Below, one piece after another: positions 1 through 7,725 of a DNA stretch of 14,134 nucleotides (its first letter is position 1; each line of letters begins with the position of its first letter). Source of the stretch: an uncultured Rhodospirillales bacterium (GTDB lineage: Bacteria > Pseudomonadota > Alphaproteobacteria > Acetobacterales > Acetobacteraceae). A program made the translations under genes and the position numbers. Where the stretch lies: assembly GCA_903928045.1 (NCBI GenBank), contig CAIYPH010000915.1, positions 1-14,134 on the forward strand, written 5' to 3'. Below the pieces are notes generated by a model. That model ran no database searches and was not told the DNA's origin. It was given only the letters and a program-made list of their open reading frames with translations.

Positions 1-83
1 GAAATGATGGCGAGAACTACCAGGAGTTCGAGCAGTGTGAAGCCAAACGACTGCACCCCGCGGCGGTCAGCTGATGAGGTCAT
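1..83 (-). CDS. type II secretion pseudopilin (GspG/GspH-like), N-terminal part only
   Basis: This is the first 27 codons of a gene that runs off the left edge. From ATG at 83 it reads a short basic leader followed by G-FTLLELLVVLAII, the class III prepilin signal. The prepilin peptidase would cut after Gly14, leaving Phe as residue 1 and the conserved Glu at mature position 5. Such proteins form the T2SS pseudopilus in the inner membrane and periplasm. The start overlaps the end of gspF by 17 bp (67-83), so the two genes are probably translationally coupled. By gene order gspG is expected next, but the visible residues do not separate the major pseudopilin GspG from the minor ones GspH/I. 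No strong ribosome binding site is visible. Confidence 0.8.
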   Translation of the reverse strand, partial: MTSSADRRGVQSFGFTLLELLVVLAII

Positions 84-1290
84 TGAGGCTCAGCATTGCG
101 CTCAACAAAGCAAACACGATGCCGGCAATGATGGCGCCCAAGGTGATGGTGATGCTCGGCATCAGTAACGACAAACGGCTCTGCATCATGCGACGCGCGC
201 GTTCGTCGTGGATGTCGGCGGCCCGCAGTGCCATCGCGGCTAGTTCCCCATTTTCCTCCCCTAACCGCAACAGCTGCCCAGTACGCAGCGGAAAAATCCC
301 GGATGCCACGATCGTCCTGGAGAGGCCGGCTCCTCGCTCACTTGCGATCGTGGCATCCCGAACCGCGCGGATTGCTACACGGTTCTGCACCACTGAAGCA
401 GTGATACGCAATGTCGCAATCAATGGTACCCCGTTTGCCAGAAGCGTACCCAGGGTGCGCGTGAAGCGGGCGGCAAGGATTTCGCGATGAACCACGCCGA
501 ATATCGGCATCCGTAGGCGCAGTTGATCGATCACGAATGCGAAACCATCGTTCCGCTGAGCGGCTCGCACCGTGGTTATCACACAAAGTAGGCCAAGCAA
601 TAGAAGCAAACCATAGCTACTTACGAAATCGCCGACGATAAGGAGTATGCGCGTTGATGCCGGGAGGGTGGCGCCAGCTTCTGCAAACAGGGGAACGAAT
701 TGAGGCAGTACCTCGGTAAGGATCACGGAAATTGCGAGAACAGCGGCTACGGTAAGCATCGCGGGATAGATGAGAGCAGCGCGGATAGCAGCGGCCATCA
801 CCCGTTCCTGTTCGAGCAACAGCGCGAGCCTGTCGAGCGACTCAGCGATCCGTCCTCCAGCCTCTCCCGCGCGTACGACCGCAATATATAACGGCGGAAA
901 ACTGGACGGATGACGCTCCAACCCGCTGGCCAACGTGGCGCCATTGCGCACGAACTGTCGGACATCGTCGAAACAATCTCGCACAGCGCGTTGGTTCGCA
1001 GTATCGACGACGTATCGCAGCGCCCGGTCGAGGTCCTGGCCCGCCTTGAGCATTGTCGCAATCTCATGTGTAGCTTCGGCAAGTGCCTCTGCGCCCAGGC
1101 CACGCCGCCACACAAACTCAATTGAGAGTAACCGCCGAAATCTCCAGGCTTTGGCGTCAAGCGCGATCTCGACGGGCAGCATGCCCTGATCACGCAATTG
1201 CCTGACTGCCGATTTCTCATCAATCGCCTCGACGATGCCCTGTTGGATCATCCCGTTGGCGCTGATTGCGCGATAGCGGTAGCTGTTCAC
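67..1290 (-). CDS. gspF: type II secretion inner-membrane platform protein GspF
   Basis: The 407-residue protein has the usual length and plan of GspF/PilC, the polytopic inner-membrane protein that links the secretion ATPase to the pseudopilus. It has an N-terminal cytoplasmic segment with the typical MxxYxYxAIxxxG opening, then two repeated T2SSF domains (about residues 70-195 and 270-395). Three hydrophobic segments lie near 170-198, 213-240 and 373-400. The characteristic EAGGRIAESLDRLA and EENGELAAM elbows are present around 143-156 and 345-353. The start is GTG at 1290, five bases after the gspE stop, with a GGAG about 11 bases upstream inside the end of gspE. It lies between gspE and a pseudopilin gene, as in canonical gsp operons. 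Confidence 0.92.
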   Translation of the reverse strand: MNSYRYRAISANGMIQQGIVEAIDEKSAVRQLRDQGMLPVEIALDAKAWRFRRLLSIEFVWRRGLGAEALAEATHEIATMLKAGQDLDRALRYVVDTANQRAVRDCFDDVRQFVRNGATLASGLERHPSSFPPLYIAVVRAGEAGGRIAESLDRLALLLEQERVMAAAIRAALIYPAMLTVAAVLAISVILTEVLPQFVPLFAEAGATLPASTRILLIVGDFVSSYGLLLLLGLLCVITTVRAAQRNDGFAFVIDQLRLRMPIFGVVHREILAARFTRTLGTLLANGVPLIATLRITASVVQNRVAIRAVRDATIASERGAGLSRTIVASGIFPLRTGQLLRLGEENGELAAMALRAADIHDERARRMMQSRLSLLMPSITITLGAIIAGIVFALLSAMLSLNDLIS

Positions 1291-1295
1291 CGCAC

Positions 1296-2969
1296 TTACG
1301 ACTCCGCACGCACGCTGCGGAAAACCTCCTCGATGGTGGTGTCGCCGGCCAATGCCGCCTCCAAACCGGCATCGAGCATCGTCTTCATGCCGGATTGAAT
1401 GGCAGCTGCCTCAATTTCACTCTCGTCGGCTCGCGCCAGGACTAACCTCGTAGTCTCCGCATCGGGTACGAGGAACTCGGCGATGGCCAGCCGACCACGA
1501 TACCCTGTGTTGTTGCAACGCGGGCAGCCCACGGCATGCCATAATCGCGCTGCACGGCCGTCGCACCGTGCCGCCAGCCTGTAGCGCTCATCGAGCGCCG
1601 CAGGAATTTCACTCTCGCGCCGGCAGTGCGCGCAGAGTCTGCGTACCAAACGCTGCGCCAGGACGCCTCGAAGGACCGACGTGAGGAGATAGTCCTCGAT
1701 ACCCATGTCGCGCAGCCGGGTGATGCTTGCTGCGGCACTGTTGGTGTGCAGCGTCGAAAGTACGAAATGACCGGTCAAAGCCGCCTGAACGGCTATTTGT
1801 CCGGTTTCCGTATCGCGGATTTCGCCGATCATAATGATGTCGGGGTCAAGGCGAAGGATCGATCGCAGCAGACTCGCGAAGCTCAAGCCGATCTGCGGCC
1901 GCACTTGGATTTGATTGATCCCGGCAAGATGAAACTCGATTGGGTCCTCGACTGTAATGATCTTTCGTGTCATCGCGTTCAGCGCGAGCAAAGCTGTGTA
2001 CAGCGTTGTCGTCTTGCCGCTGCCGGTAGGGCCGGTAACGAGCAGCACCCCGTTCGGTTGATTGAGAGCAGAAGACAGTCGATCAATCACGTGGGGTGCC
2101 AGACCTAGGCGGGTATAGTCAAACGCAACAGCTGATCGATCCAACACACGCAGCACCACTGTCTCGCCCCACAAGGACGGAACGGTGGCCACCCGGAAGT
2201 CGACGTCATGCCCACGGATCGTCATGCGAATACGGCCGTCCTGCGGCAGGCGACGTTCCGCGATATCGAGCCGTGCCATGATTTTCACGCGCGACACGAT
2301 CGCCGCGGAAAGTCGGGCTGGTGGCGTCTCGGCCTCGTGGAGCATGCCGTCGAAACGATAGCGCACGCGCAACCGATCCTCGAATGGCTCGATGTGAATG
2401 TCGCTGGACTGAGCCTCAACCGCGCGGGTAATAATTTGGTTTACGATCCGAATAACTGGCGCTTCGCTCGCCATGTCTCTCAGTCGCTCAGCTTCCTCGG
2501 CTAAGATCGGCTCACCGGTGATGGCGCTGTCGGCGTTGTCAGGGTTTTCGACTGGGAACAGGTTTGCCAGAGCCGCATCGAGTTCCACGGGCACCGCTAC
2601 CATGCGAATCACGTTGCGCCCGGTCGCCGCGCGGATGGCCGACGGGGTAAACACATCGAATGGGTCGGCTACGGCAAGGGTGAGTGTTTCATCGTCGCAT
2701 CGCAATGCCAAAACGCGAGCGTTCCGCAAGAAGCTCGGCTTCAATCGGTCCGGGAGGACGGGCAACTCCGGGTAATCTGCCGGCGTGGCGAGCGGGAGGC
2801 TACTTACGGCAGCCAAGACCTCGGCCATCGACCGCTCGCCCACCAATCCTAGTTGAACGATCACCCCATCCAGCCGTCGTCCAGTCTCCTCGGCAACTGC
2901 GCGGGCACGCTCCAGTCCACGGCCATCGAGCAACTCCAGGCGAATCAACTCGGCAACCAGACCGTCCAT
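1296..2969 (-). CDS. gspE: type II secretion ATPase GspE
   Basis: This 557-residue cytoplasmic hexameric ATPase powers pseudopilus assembly. Visible elements are a T2SSE N-terminal domain (about 1-140), Walker A GPTGSGKT at 313-320, the Asp box ITVEDPIE near 338-345, Walker B LDPDIIMIGEIRD at 374-386 and the His box HFVLSTLHTN at 401-410. A C-terminal tetracysteine zinc site is present (CxxC at 446/449 and 482/485), which favours GspE over a PilT-like retraction ATPase. ATG at 2969 is preferred over the open GTG at 3011. The ATG overlaps the stop of the upstream aldolase gene as TGATG, has GGTGG four bases upstream, and begins the family-like sequence MDGLVAELIRLELL. The 14 extra residues from the GTG would lie inside the neighbouring gene and look unlike protein. 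Confidence 0.93.
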   Translation of the reverse strand: MDGLVAELIRLELLDGRGLERARAVAEETGRRLDGVIVQLGLVGERSMAEVLAAVSSLPLATPADYPELPVLPDRLKPSFLRNARVLALRCDDETLTLAVADPFDVFTPSAIRAATGRNVIRMVAVPVELDAALANLFPVENPDNADSAITGEPILAEEAERLRDMASEAPVIRIVNQIITRAVEAQSSDIHIEPFEDRLRVRYRFDGMLHEAETPPARLSAAIVSRVKIMARLDIAERRLPQDGRIRMTIRGHDVDFRVATVPSLWGETVVLRVLDRSAVAFDYTRLGLAPHVIDRLSSALNQPNGVLLVTGPTGSGKTTTLYTALLALNAMTRKIITVEDPIEFHLAGINQIQVRPQIGLSFASLLRSILRLDPDIIMIGEIRDTETGQIAVQAALTGHFVLSTLHTNSAAASITRLRDMGIEDYLLTSVLRGVLAQRLVRRLCAHCRRESEIPAALDERYRLAARCDGRAARLWHAVGCPRCNNTGYRGRLAIAEFLVPDAETTRLVLARADESEIEAAAIQSGMKTMLDAGLEAALAGDTTIEEVFRSVRAES

Positions 2970-3706
2970 CAGGCCACCGGCAGAATGCCAGGGCGGCCCG
3001 CTGCGATCCACGCCTCGTATTCGAGCAATGTTCGTTCTGTTGCCGGATAAAACCCCTCAATTGGCTCGCCTGCGAGCACGCGAGCCTTGATAAAAACCTC
3101 GATCTCCTCCTGCTCAAGCCCGTCCCTCGCAACGCGGTCGGCGAGATGGCGCGGAATGATGACCGTGCCATCCTCGTCAGCGCAGACGATATCACCTGGT
3201 TCAACCAGAACACCGCCGCAGCCAATGGCTTCACCGGTGCCAACGGCAAGCAGCGCGCCTGAAGACGGCGGCGGCGCGCTGGCGCGGCACTGGATTGGCA
3301 GGCTCATCTGTGCGAGCGGCCCGACATCGCGCATTGCGCCATCGGCGATCACTCCGGCAATACCCCGGTAGATCAGCCGTGCTCCCAGGATATCCCCGAT
3401 GGTGCCAACGCCGACGCAGCCGCCCGTGTCGATCACGAGGACACTGCCTGGTGTCGCCGTTTCAATTGCGATGCGCGTTGGGTTGTCCGGGTTGGCCGTG
3501 CTGGCTCGCGCGTCCAGGTCCTCGCGCATCGGCGCATAGCGCAAGGTTACGGCAGGGCCGACGAAGCGGGCCTTATTCGGATCAAGCGGCTTTACGCCCA
3601 GAGGCGATCGCGTGCGAAGCCTCGCGATTTTGATCAGCTGTGCGGTTACGGTTGCAGTGCTGACCTCGCGGAGCTTGTTGAGCGTATCTGGCGCGAGTTC
3701 GATCAT
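2969..3706 (-). CDS. RraA family / HMG-CHA aldolase-like protein
   Basis: The 245-residue protein belongs to the RraA fold, once annotated as demethylmenaquinone methyltransferase. The family includes the divalent-metal class II aldolases for 4-hydroxy-4-methyl-2-oxoglutarate and 4-carboxy-4-hydroxy-2-oxoadipate, and the RNase E inhibitor RraA. The pyruvate/metal site is intact: GDILGAR with Asp105, and DGAMRDVG with Arg126-Asp127, matching the catalytic Asp, Arg and Asp of the HMG/CHA aldolases. The C-terminal family signature VEPGDIVCADEDGTVIIP is at about 168-185. Retained catalytic residues suggest an enzyme more than an RNase E regulator. ATG at 3706 has a strong GGGAGG (3716-3721) nine bases upstream. 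Its stop overlaps the gspE start as TGATG. Context with a TRAP importer and a dehydrogenase fits organic-acid breakdown; the substrate is unknown. Confidence 0.85.
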   Translation of the reverse strand: MIELAPDTLNKLREVSTATVTAQLIKIARLRTRSPLGVKPLDPNKARFVGPAVTLRYAPMREDLDARASTANPDNPTRIAIETATPGSVLVIDTGGCVGVGTIGDILGARLIYRGIAGVIADGAMRDVGPLAQMSLPIQCRASAPPPSSGALLAVGTGEAIGCGGVLVEPGDIVCADEDGTVIIPRHLADRVARDGLEQEEIEVFIKARVLAGEPIEGFYPATERTLLEYEAWIAAGRPGILPVA

Positions 3707-3738
3707 GTCACTTGGCCTCCCGAACTATCAGCCCGATC

Positions 3739-3834
3739 TTAGCAGCACCCGCCGTCCGGGGCGACTCTGGTCTGCTTGTGCGGAATGTGCCCGGGGATAT
3801 CGTACATGAACGCGTGGGGGATTGCCGTCTTCAT
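3739..3834 (-). CDS. unrecognised 31-residue peptide ending in GGCC
   Basis: This is a small gene that I do not recognise. Its ATG overlaps the stop of the DUF2235 gene by four bases (ATGA, 3831-3834), a typical coupling junction, and a TAA ends it 32 bases before the aldolase gene. The peptide begins MKTAIPHAFMYDIPGH and ends VAPDGGCC. It has three histidines (7, 16, 19), four prolines and a terminal Cys-Cys, with no membrane segment or signal peptide. Codon use looks coding: by hand count about 27 of 31 third positions are G or C, against about 17 first and 15 second positions, the pattern of real genes in GC-rich genomes. The ribosome site is modest (GGCGGG five bases upstream), as expected for a coupled gene. 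A metal- or thiol-binding peptide or a modified-peptide precursor are possibilities only. A chance ORF cannot be excluded. Confidence 0.55.
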   Translation of the reverse strand: MKTAIPHAFMYDIPGHIPHKQTRVAPDGGCC

Positions 3835-4973
3835 ATATACCCGCCGAGATTGATCGGGCGCCACGTGCGGGCGGCCAGGTCCGGCGCGTGCTGCACTGGT
3901 CCGGCAGCCAGGCGCTCGCGGGTGACGCGTGCCAGCGACAAACCTTCGGGTAGTTCGCGTGGCCCCTGGGCGCGGCTGTTATACGGCGGATCGCGCCAGG
4001 GCTGATGGCCGATGCCGCGTGGGTCTGGCGCCGACGTCCAACCGGGCGCGGTGGCGAAACGCAGGCCGAGCATGGCGAGATTGTCGATCATCCACTCCAG
4101 CGCAGCATCCGAAAGTCCGCACTCGCCTTGCGCCATGCCGCCGCCAACGTCCTCGTGCGCGCCAGGGAACAAATATTGCAGCACCCTGGCATCGGGCTCC
4201 CAATAGGTTGGCGCACAATCGGCGCGACGCTCATCGATCGCGAGTGCGTGGAAGCCGTAGACGGTGCCGGGCGGCAGGGTGATATCGGCGAAACGATGGA
4301 GATCGATCGCTGGGTTCAGCCCAAAATGGTCGGGAATACCCTGCGTTCCCACGGTCTCCCACACCGCCACTGCCTCGATGGGGACGCTGGTATGGCGCGG
4401 CGCGGTCAGTGGGGCGGTGAAGAAGCCGGGAAGTTCGGCCAGCGCGGCATCGAGCGCCCGCACAACGGAGGCGCGCCGGGCCAGCACGCCGCGCCGCCAA
4501 TCCTGCCACATCGACCCACCGATCCGTTCCGCAGCACCGTCGGGCTTGAGATCACACCGCGCCCGATCGGGCAGGCCGCGCGCCGCGATCAGGCCGGACA
4601 GCACGCGCGCCGCCGTCGCGCCGGCGCTGAAGCCGACCAGCACGATACGGTCACCGGCATCGTAGTTTCGGGCAATGAAGCCGTAACCGCGCAGTACCGG
4701 TAGCAGGAAACGACCACCTGGTGCATCGCGCAGCATACGCGCAAGCGGATCGGTGGGGTCACCGCCTTGCAGGAGATACAGCGCGGTCTGGATCAGGCGG
4801 CCATCCTCGGTGCGGGCGGTGCGCTCCTGCTCGGCTGCGCGCAATAGGCACTCCGGCGTGTCCGTGCCGTCGAGGTTGACGAACAGCCGGAACACGTTGG
4901 TCGTGGTCAGCGGCCACACCTCCTGCCCGGGAGTGGGCCACAGCCCGTCGAGGCAAACAATAATGTTTTTCAA
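3831..4973 (-). CDS. DUF2235 alpha/beta hydrolase (phospholipase-like)
   Basis: The 380-residue protein matches DUF2235, the family that includes Tle1-type phospholipase effectors and many uncharacterised hydrolases. The landmarks run in family order: N-terminal IIVCLDGLWPTPG, then TNVFRL, nucleophile elbow GFSAGA with Ser116, VWETVG at 204-209, HALAIDERR near 242-250, and FPGAHEDVGGG with His273/Asp275. Three signature positions differ from the usual form: DGT is DGL, GFSRG is GFSAG, and the VWD acidic residue is Glu206. Ser and His remain, so activity is plausible but specificity may be altered. No signal peptide or T6SS adaptor domain is seen. The start is TTG at 4973, supported by a GGAGA site; no better start lies nearby. 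It sits 16 bp behind dctM and overlaps the next small gene. Confidence 0.85.
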   Translation of the reverse strand: MKNIIVCLDGLWPTPGQEVWPLTTTNVFRLFVNLDGTDTPECLLRAAEQERTARTEDGRLIQTALYLLQGGDPTDPLARMLRDAPGGRFLLPVLRGYGFIARNYDAGDRIVLVGFSAGATAARVLSGLIAARGLPDRARCDLKPDGAAERIGGSMWQDWRRGVLARRASVVRALDAALAELPGFFTAPLTAPRHTSVPIEAVAVWETVGTQGIPDHFGLNPAIDLHRFADITLPPGTVYGFHALAIDERRADCAPTYWEPDARVLQYLFPGAHEDVGGGMAQGECGLSDAALEWMIDNLAMLGLRFATAPGWTSAPDPRGIGHQPWRDPPYNSRAQGPRELPEGLSLARVTRERLAAGPVQHAPDLAARTWRPINLGGYI

Positions 4974-4981
4974 AGACTTGG

Positions 4982-4986
4982 TCTCC
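4982..4986 (-). promoter_or_regulatory. ribosome binding site that fixes the TTG start of the DUF2235 gene
   Basis: GGAGA lies just after the dctM stop and eight bases before the TTG at 4973. This spacing supports the rare TTG codon as the true start, because the conserved N-terminal strand IIVCLDG begins at residue 4. Confidence 0.65.
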
Positions 4987-4989
4987 GCC

Positions 4990-6273
4990 TCAGGGCATCA
5001 ATAGGTTCGGCAGGAAGGTGGTCAGCGGAGGAAAGATGGTGATCAGCAGCAGCACGGCAAGCAGCGGCGTCAGCCAGGGCAGGATGGCGCGCGACATTGC
5101 CTCGTAGCTGATGCCGGCGATGCGGGAGGTGACGAACAGCACCACGCCGACCGGGGGGTGGATGGTGCCGAGGATGAGGTTGAAGATCATGATCAGGCCG
5201 AACTGCGTCGGGTCGATCCCGAAGGTCACGGCCGCGGGGACCAGGATTGGGATCAGCAGCAGTATCGCGGCCAGGGCCTCCATGAAGCAGCCGACGATGA
5301 GCAGGATGAGGTTGACCGCGAAAAGGAACAGCAGCGGGCTGCCGATGGTGCCGACCAGCAGCGGCGTGAGCGTTTGTGGCAGGCGGGAGATCGACATGCA
5401 CCAGCCGAGGGAGCCTGCCACCATCACCAGCACGGTCACCAGGCCGGTGGTCTCGGCGCTGTCGATCAGCAGGTTTGGCAGGTCGGCGACTTTGAGCGTG
5501 CGATAGACGGCGAAACCGAGGAACAGGGCGTAGAGCGTGGCCGCCGCGGCGGCCTCGGTGGGGGTGAAGAGGCCGCTGAACATGCCGCCAAGCAGCAGCG
5601 CCGGGGCCATCAAAGCGGGGAAACCGTCGCGGAAGGTGACCCAGATGTTGCCCCAGCCGCCGAACACGTCACGCTCGAAGCCCTGGCGGCGTGCGACGAT
5701 GGCGACCATGAGCATCAGCGAAATGCCCATCATGATGCCGGGGATGACGCCGGCGAGGAACAGCCGGCCGATCGAGGCGTCGGCGGTGATGCCGTAGATC
5801 ACCATCGGCAGCGAGGGCGGGATGATCGGGCCGATGGTGGCGGCAGCGGCGTTGATGGCCGCGGCGGTTTCCGCCCGGTAGCCGGCGCGGCGCATGGCGC
5901 GGATCTCGATGGCGCCGGTGCCGGCGGCATCGGCCACGGCGGAGCCGACCATGCCCGCGAAAATCATCGAGGCGAGGATGGAGGCATGGGCATAGCCGCC
6001 GCGCACCCAGCCGATGCAGGCGGAGGCGAAGGCGACAATGCGGTCCGTCAGTTTCGCAGCACCCAGAATATTGCCCATCAGGATGAACAGGGGCGCGGCG
6101 ATCAGCGGGAAGGAGTTGATCGCTTGCGCCATTTTCTGCGGCACGATGCTGTCGTTGAGGCCGCCGAAGTGGACGAAGGCGAAGGCGGCCAGCCCCATCG
6201 AGGCGTAGAGCGGCAGGCCGGCGAGGATGGCGACCAGCCAGACGGCGCCGATCTCGACGATCAGCGTGGTCAT
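4990..6273 (-). CDS. dctM: TRAP transporter large permease DctM
   Basis: The 427-residue integral membrane protein has roughly 11-12 hydrophobic segments. It is the large, ion-coupled subunit of a tripartite ATP-independent periplasmic transporter. Family marks include PLFILMGNILGAAKLTDRI (61-79), the GSAVADAAGTGAIEI segment (110-124) and GPIIPPS (148-154). A matching second half contains the NLILGTIHPPVGVVLFV region. ATG at 6273 is preferred to the open frame extending to 6306. It gives a four-base ATGA overlap with dctQ and begins directly with the first membrane helix, whereas the extension lies inside dctQ. It acts with DctP and DctQ to drive uptake of an organic acid by the sodium or proton gradient. 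The substrate cannot be read from this subunit. Confidence 0.93.
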   Translation of the reverse strand: MTTLIVEIGAVWLVAILAGLPLYASMGLAAFAFVHFGGLNDSIVPQKMAQAINSFPLIAAPLFILMGNILGAAKLTDRIVAFASACIGWVRGGYAHASILASMIFAGMVGSAVADAAGTGAIEIRAMRRAGYRAETAAAINAAAATIGPIIPPSLPMVIYGITADASIGRLFLAGVIPGIMMGISLMLMVAIVARRQGFERDVFGGWGNIWVTFRDGFPALMAPALLLGGMFSGLFTPTEAAAAATLYALFLGFAVYRTLKVADLPNLLIDSAETTGLVTVLVMVAGSLGWCMSISRLPQTLTPLLVGTIGSPLLFLFAVNLILLIVGCFMEALAAILLLIPILVPAAVTFGIDPTQFGLIMIFNLILGTIHPPVGVVLFVTSRIAGISYEAMSRAILPWLTPLLAVLLLITIFPPLTTFLPNLLMP

Positions 6274-6737
6274 CGCGCGCCCCGCAGGGATTCTAGGCAC
6301 TCGCACGCCGCCTGGATCGCAGTGAGTGCGCCGGCCAGGAGGATGGGCACGTACATCACCGCCATCGGCACCGGAATCGTAGTCGCCTCGAGGTCGAGAT
6401 TGCGGAGCAGCAGGGTCCAGCCGTGGCGGGCGACCAGCAGGCCGAACAGCAGCACGGCGGCCTGGAGGATGAATTCAACGCCGCGCTTGGGCAGGGCAGG
6501 CAGCTTGTCGGCGAAGTAGCGGATGCGGATATGGCCGCGCTTGCGACTGGCCAGCATCCAGCCTGCGCAGGCGAGCCAGATCATCAGGAAGCGCGAGACC
6601 TCGTCCGTCCACACCAGCGGGTCCCCGGCCGCGCGGGTGATCACGCCGAGCGTGACCACCGTGAGCAGCACGGCGAGCAGGACGAGCGCGGCGAGGGCCA
6701 GCGCGCGGTCGAAACGGGCGACCAAACGTGCGGTCAC
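6270..6737 (-). CDS. dctQ: TRAP transporter small permease DctQ
   Basis: This 155-residue protein has four predicted membrane helices (about 13-33, 47-63, 86-104 and 126-146). WTDEVSRFLMIWLACAGWMLASRK lies between helices 1 and 2 as two overlapping DctQ hallmarks (WTDEVSRF, then CAGWMLASRK). DctQ is the small membrane subunit that partners DctM. I chose GTG at 6737 because it forms a four-base GTGA overlap with the dctP stop, like the next junction, and leaves a short basic N-terminus before helix 1. An ATG at 6773 is also open and would add 12 glycine/proline-rich residues by a 40-bp overlap with dctP; that is less likely but possible. Confidence 0.88.
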   Translation of the reverse strand: MTARLVARFDRALALAALVLLAVLLTVVTLGVITRAAGDPLVWTDEVSRFLMIWLACAGWMLASRKRGHIRIRYFADKLPALPKRGVEFILQAAVLLFGLLVARHGWTLLLRNLDLEATTIPVPMAVMYVPILLAGALTAIQAACECLESLRGAR

Positions 6738-7714
6738 ATTGCCTGCAGGCGGTCCCACAGGCCCTTGCCCCATTTGGCTTCGAACTTCTTGGGCAGGCTG
6801 GCGAGCACCGGCTTGCGGAAGCTCTCCACATCCGGCTCGATCACCGTCATCCCCGCCTTTTTGAAGGTGTCGGCGAGGCTGTCCTCCTGGCGGAGGATCT
6901 CGGAGTCGTTCCAGGCGGCGGCGGATTTGATGGCGGCAGTCACCGTCTCGCGGTCGGCGGCGGTGAGTTTGCGCCAGGTGGTCTCGTTGGCGACGACGAA
7001 ACGCGGCGTGATGATGTGGCCGGTGAGGACGAGGTATTTCTGCACCTCGAACAGCTTACCGGCCTGGATGGTCGGCAGGGGGTTCTCCTGCCCGTCCACC
7101 GCGCCCTGGGAGAGGGCGAGATAGAGCTCGCCGAAATTCATCGGCGTCGCCTTGGCGCCCCAGGCTTCCGTCATCGCGACGAAGGTATCGACTTCGGGCA
7201 CGCGCAGTTTGAAGCCCGCCATGTCGGCGACGGTGCGGACCTCCCGCTTGCCGGTGGTGAGGTGTCGCTTGCCGTAATAGGTGGAGGCGACGATGCGCAG
7301 ATCGCGCTTTTCGATCAGGCTCTTGTTGAGGTCCTCGATGAAGCTGGAGGCGAGCGCGCGGCCCATATGGGCGGCGTCTTTCCAGATATAGGGCGCCTCG
7401 ATGATGGACATCTGCGGGAGGAACTGGCCGATCAGCGCGCCGCCTTCGGTCACCAGGCCCATAGCGCCGGAGGAGGTGGCCTCCACCATGTCCCGCGAGC
7501 CGCCGAGCTGGCCGGAGGGGAAGGTCTGGATTTCGACGCGCCCGGCGGTCTTTTCCTTCACTTCCTTGGCCGCCCGCTCGGCCGCCTGGGAGGCGGGGTG
7601 TGTGGGGGCCTGCACGTCACCCCAGCGCAGCACGATGGCGGATTGCGCGTGGGCGATGGCGGGGGCGAAGAGGGTGGCGGCGCTGGCGAGCGCGGAGCGG
7701 CGGGTGAGGCGCAT
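6734..7714 (-). CDS. dctP: TRAP transporter substrate-binding protein DctP
   Basis: The 326-residue periplasmic solute receptor starts at ATG 7714, where the peptide opens MRLTRRSALASAATLFAPA. This is an export signal with twin arginines (residues 5-6) and a cleavage site near AHA-QS (23/24), so export by Tat is possible. A 53-residue upstream extension has no protein character and reaches into the dehydrogenase gene. The DctP fold is clear: LRWGDVQAPTHP (29-40), FPSGQLGGSRDMVEA (65-79), and KLRVPEVDTFVAM with Arg171, the conserved carboxylate-binding arginine. VDGQENP at 207-212 follows. The ligand is therefore probably an organic acid; identity unknown. GGGAG lies nine bases before the start and is partly covered by an inverted repeat. 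Confidence 0.93.
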   Translation of the reverse strand: MRLTRRSALASAATLFAPAIAHAQSAIVLRWGDVQAPTHPASQAAERAAKEVKEKTAGRVEIQTFPSGQLGGSRDMVEATSSGAMGLVTEGGALIGQFLPQMSIIEAPYIWKDAAHMGRALASSFIEDLNKSLIEKRDLRIVASTYYGKRHLTTGKREVRTVADMAGFKLRVPEVDTFVAMTEAWGAKATPMNFGELYLALSQGAVDGQENPLPTIQAGKLFEVQKYLVLTGHIITPRFVVANETTWRKLTAADRETVTAAIKSAAAWNDSEILRQEDSLADTFKKAGMTVIEPDVESFRKPVLASLPKKFEAKWGKGLWDRLQAM

Positions 7715-7725
7715 GGCGTGGGACT

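Noticed and set aside
3835..3870. Longer start (GTG) for the 31-codon gene inside the DUF2235 gene
   Set aside because: The frame stays open upstream, but the ATG with the ATGA overlap is the simpler start and the added residues are arbitrary.
5158..6519. A 453-codon plus-strand frame opposite dctM/dctQ
   Set aside because: The product is low-complexity, rich in Gly, Asp, Glu, Gln and His, the mirror of hydrophobic membrane codons. The TRAP permease genes on the other strand are certain.
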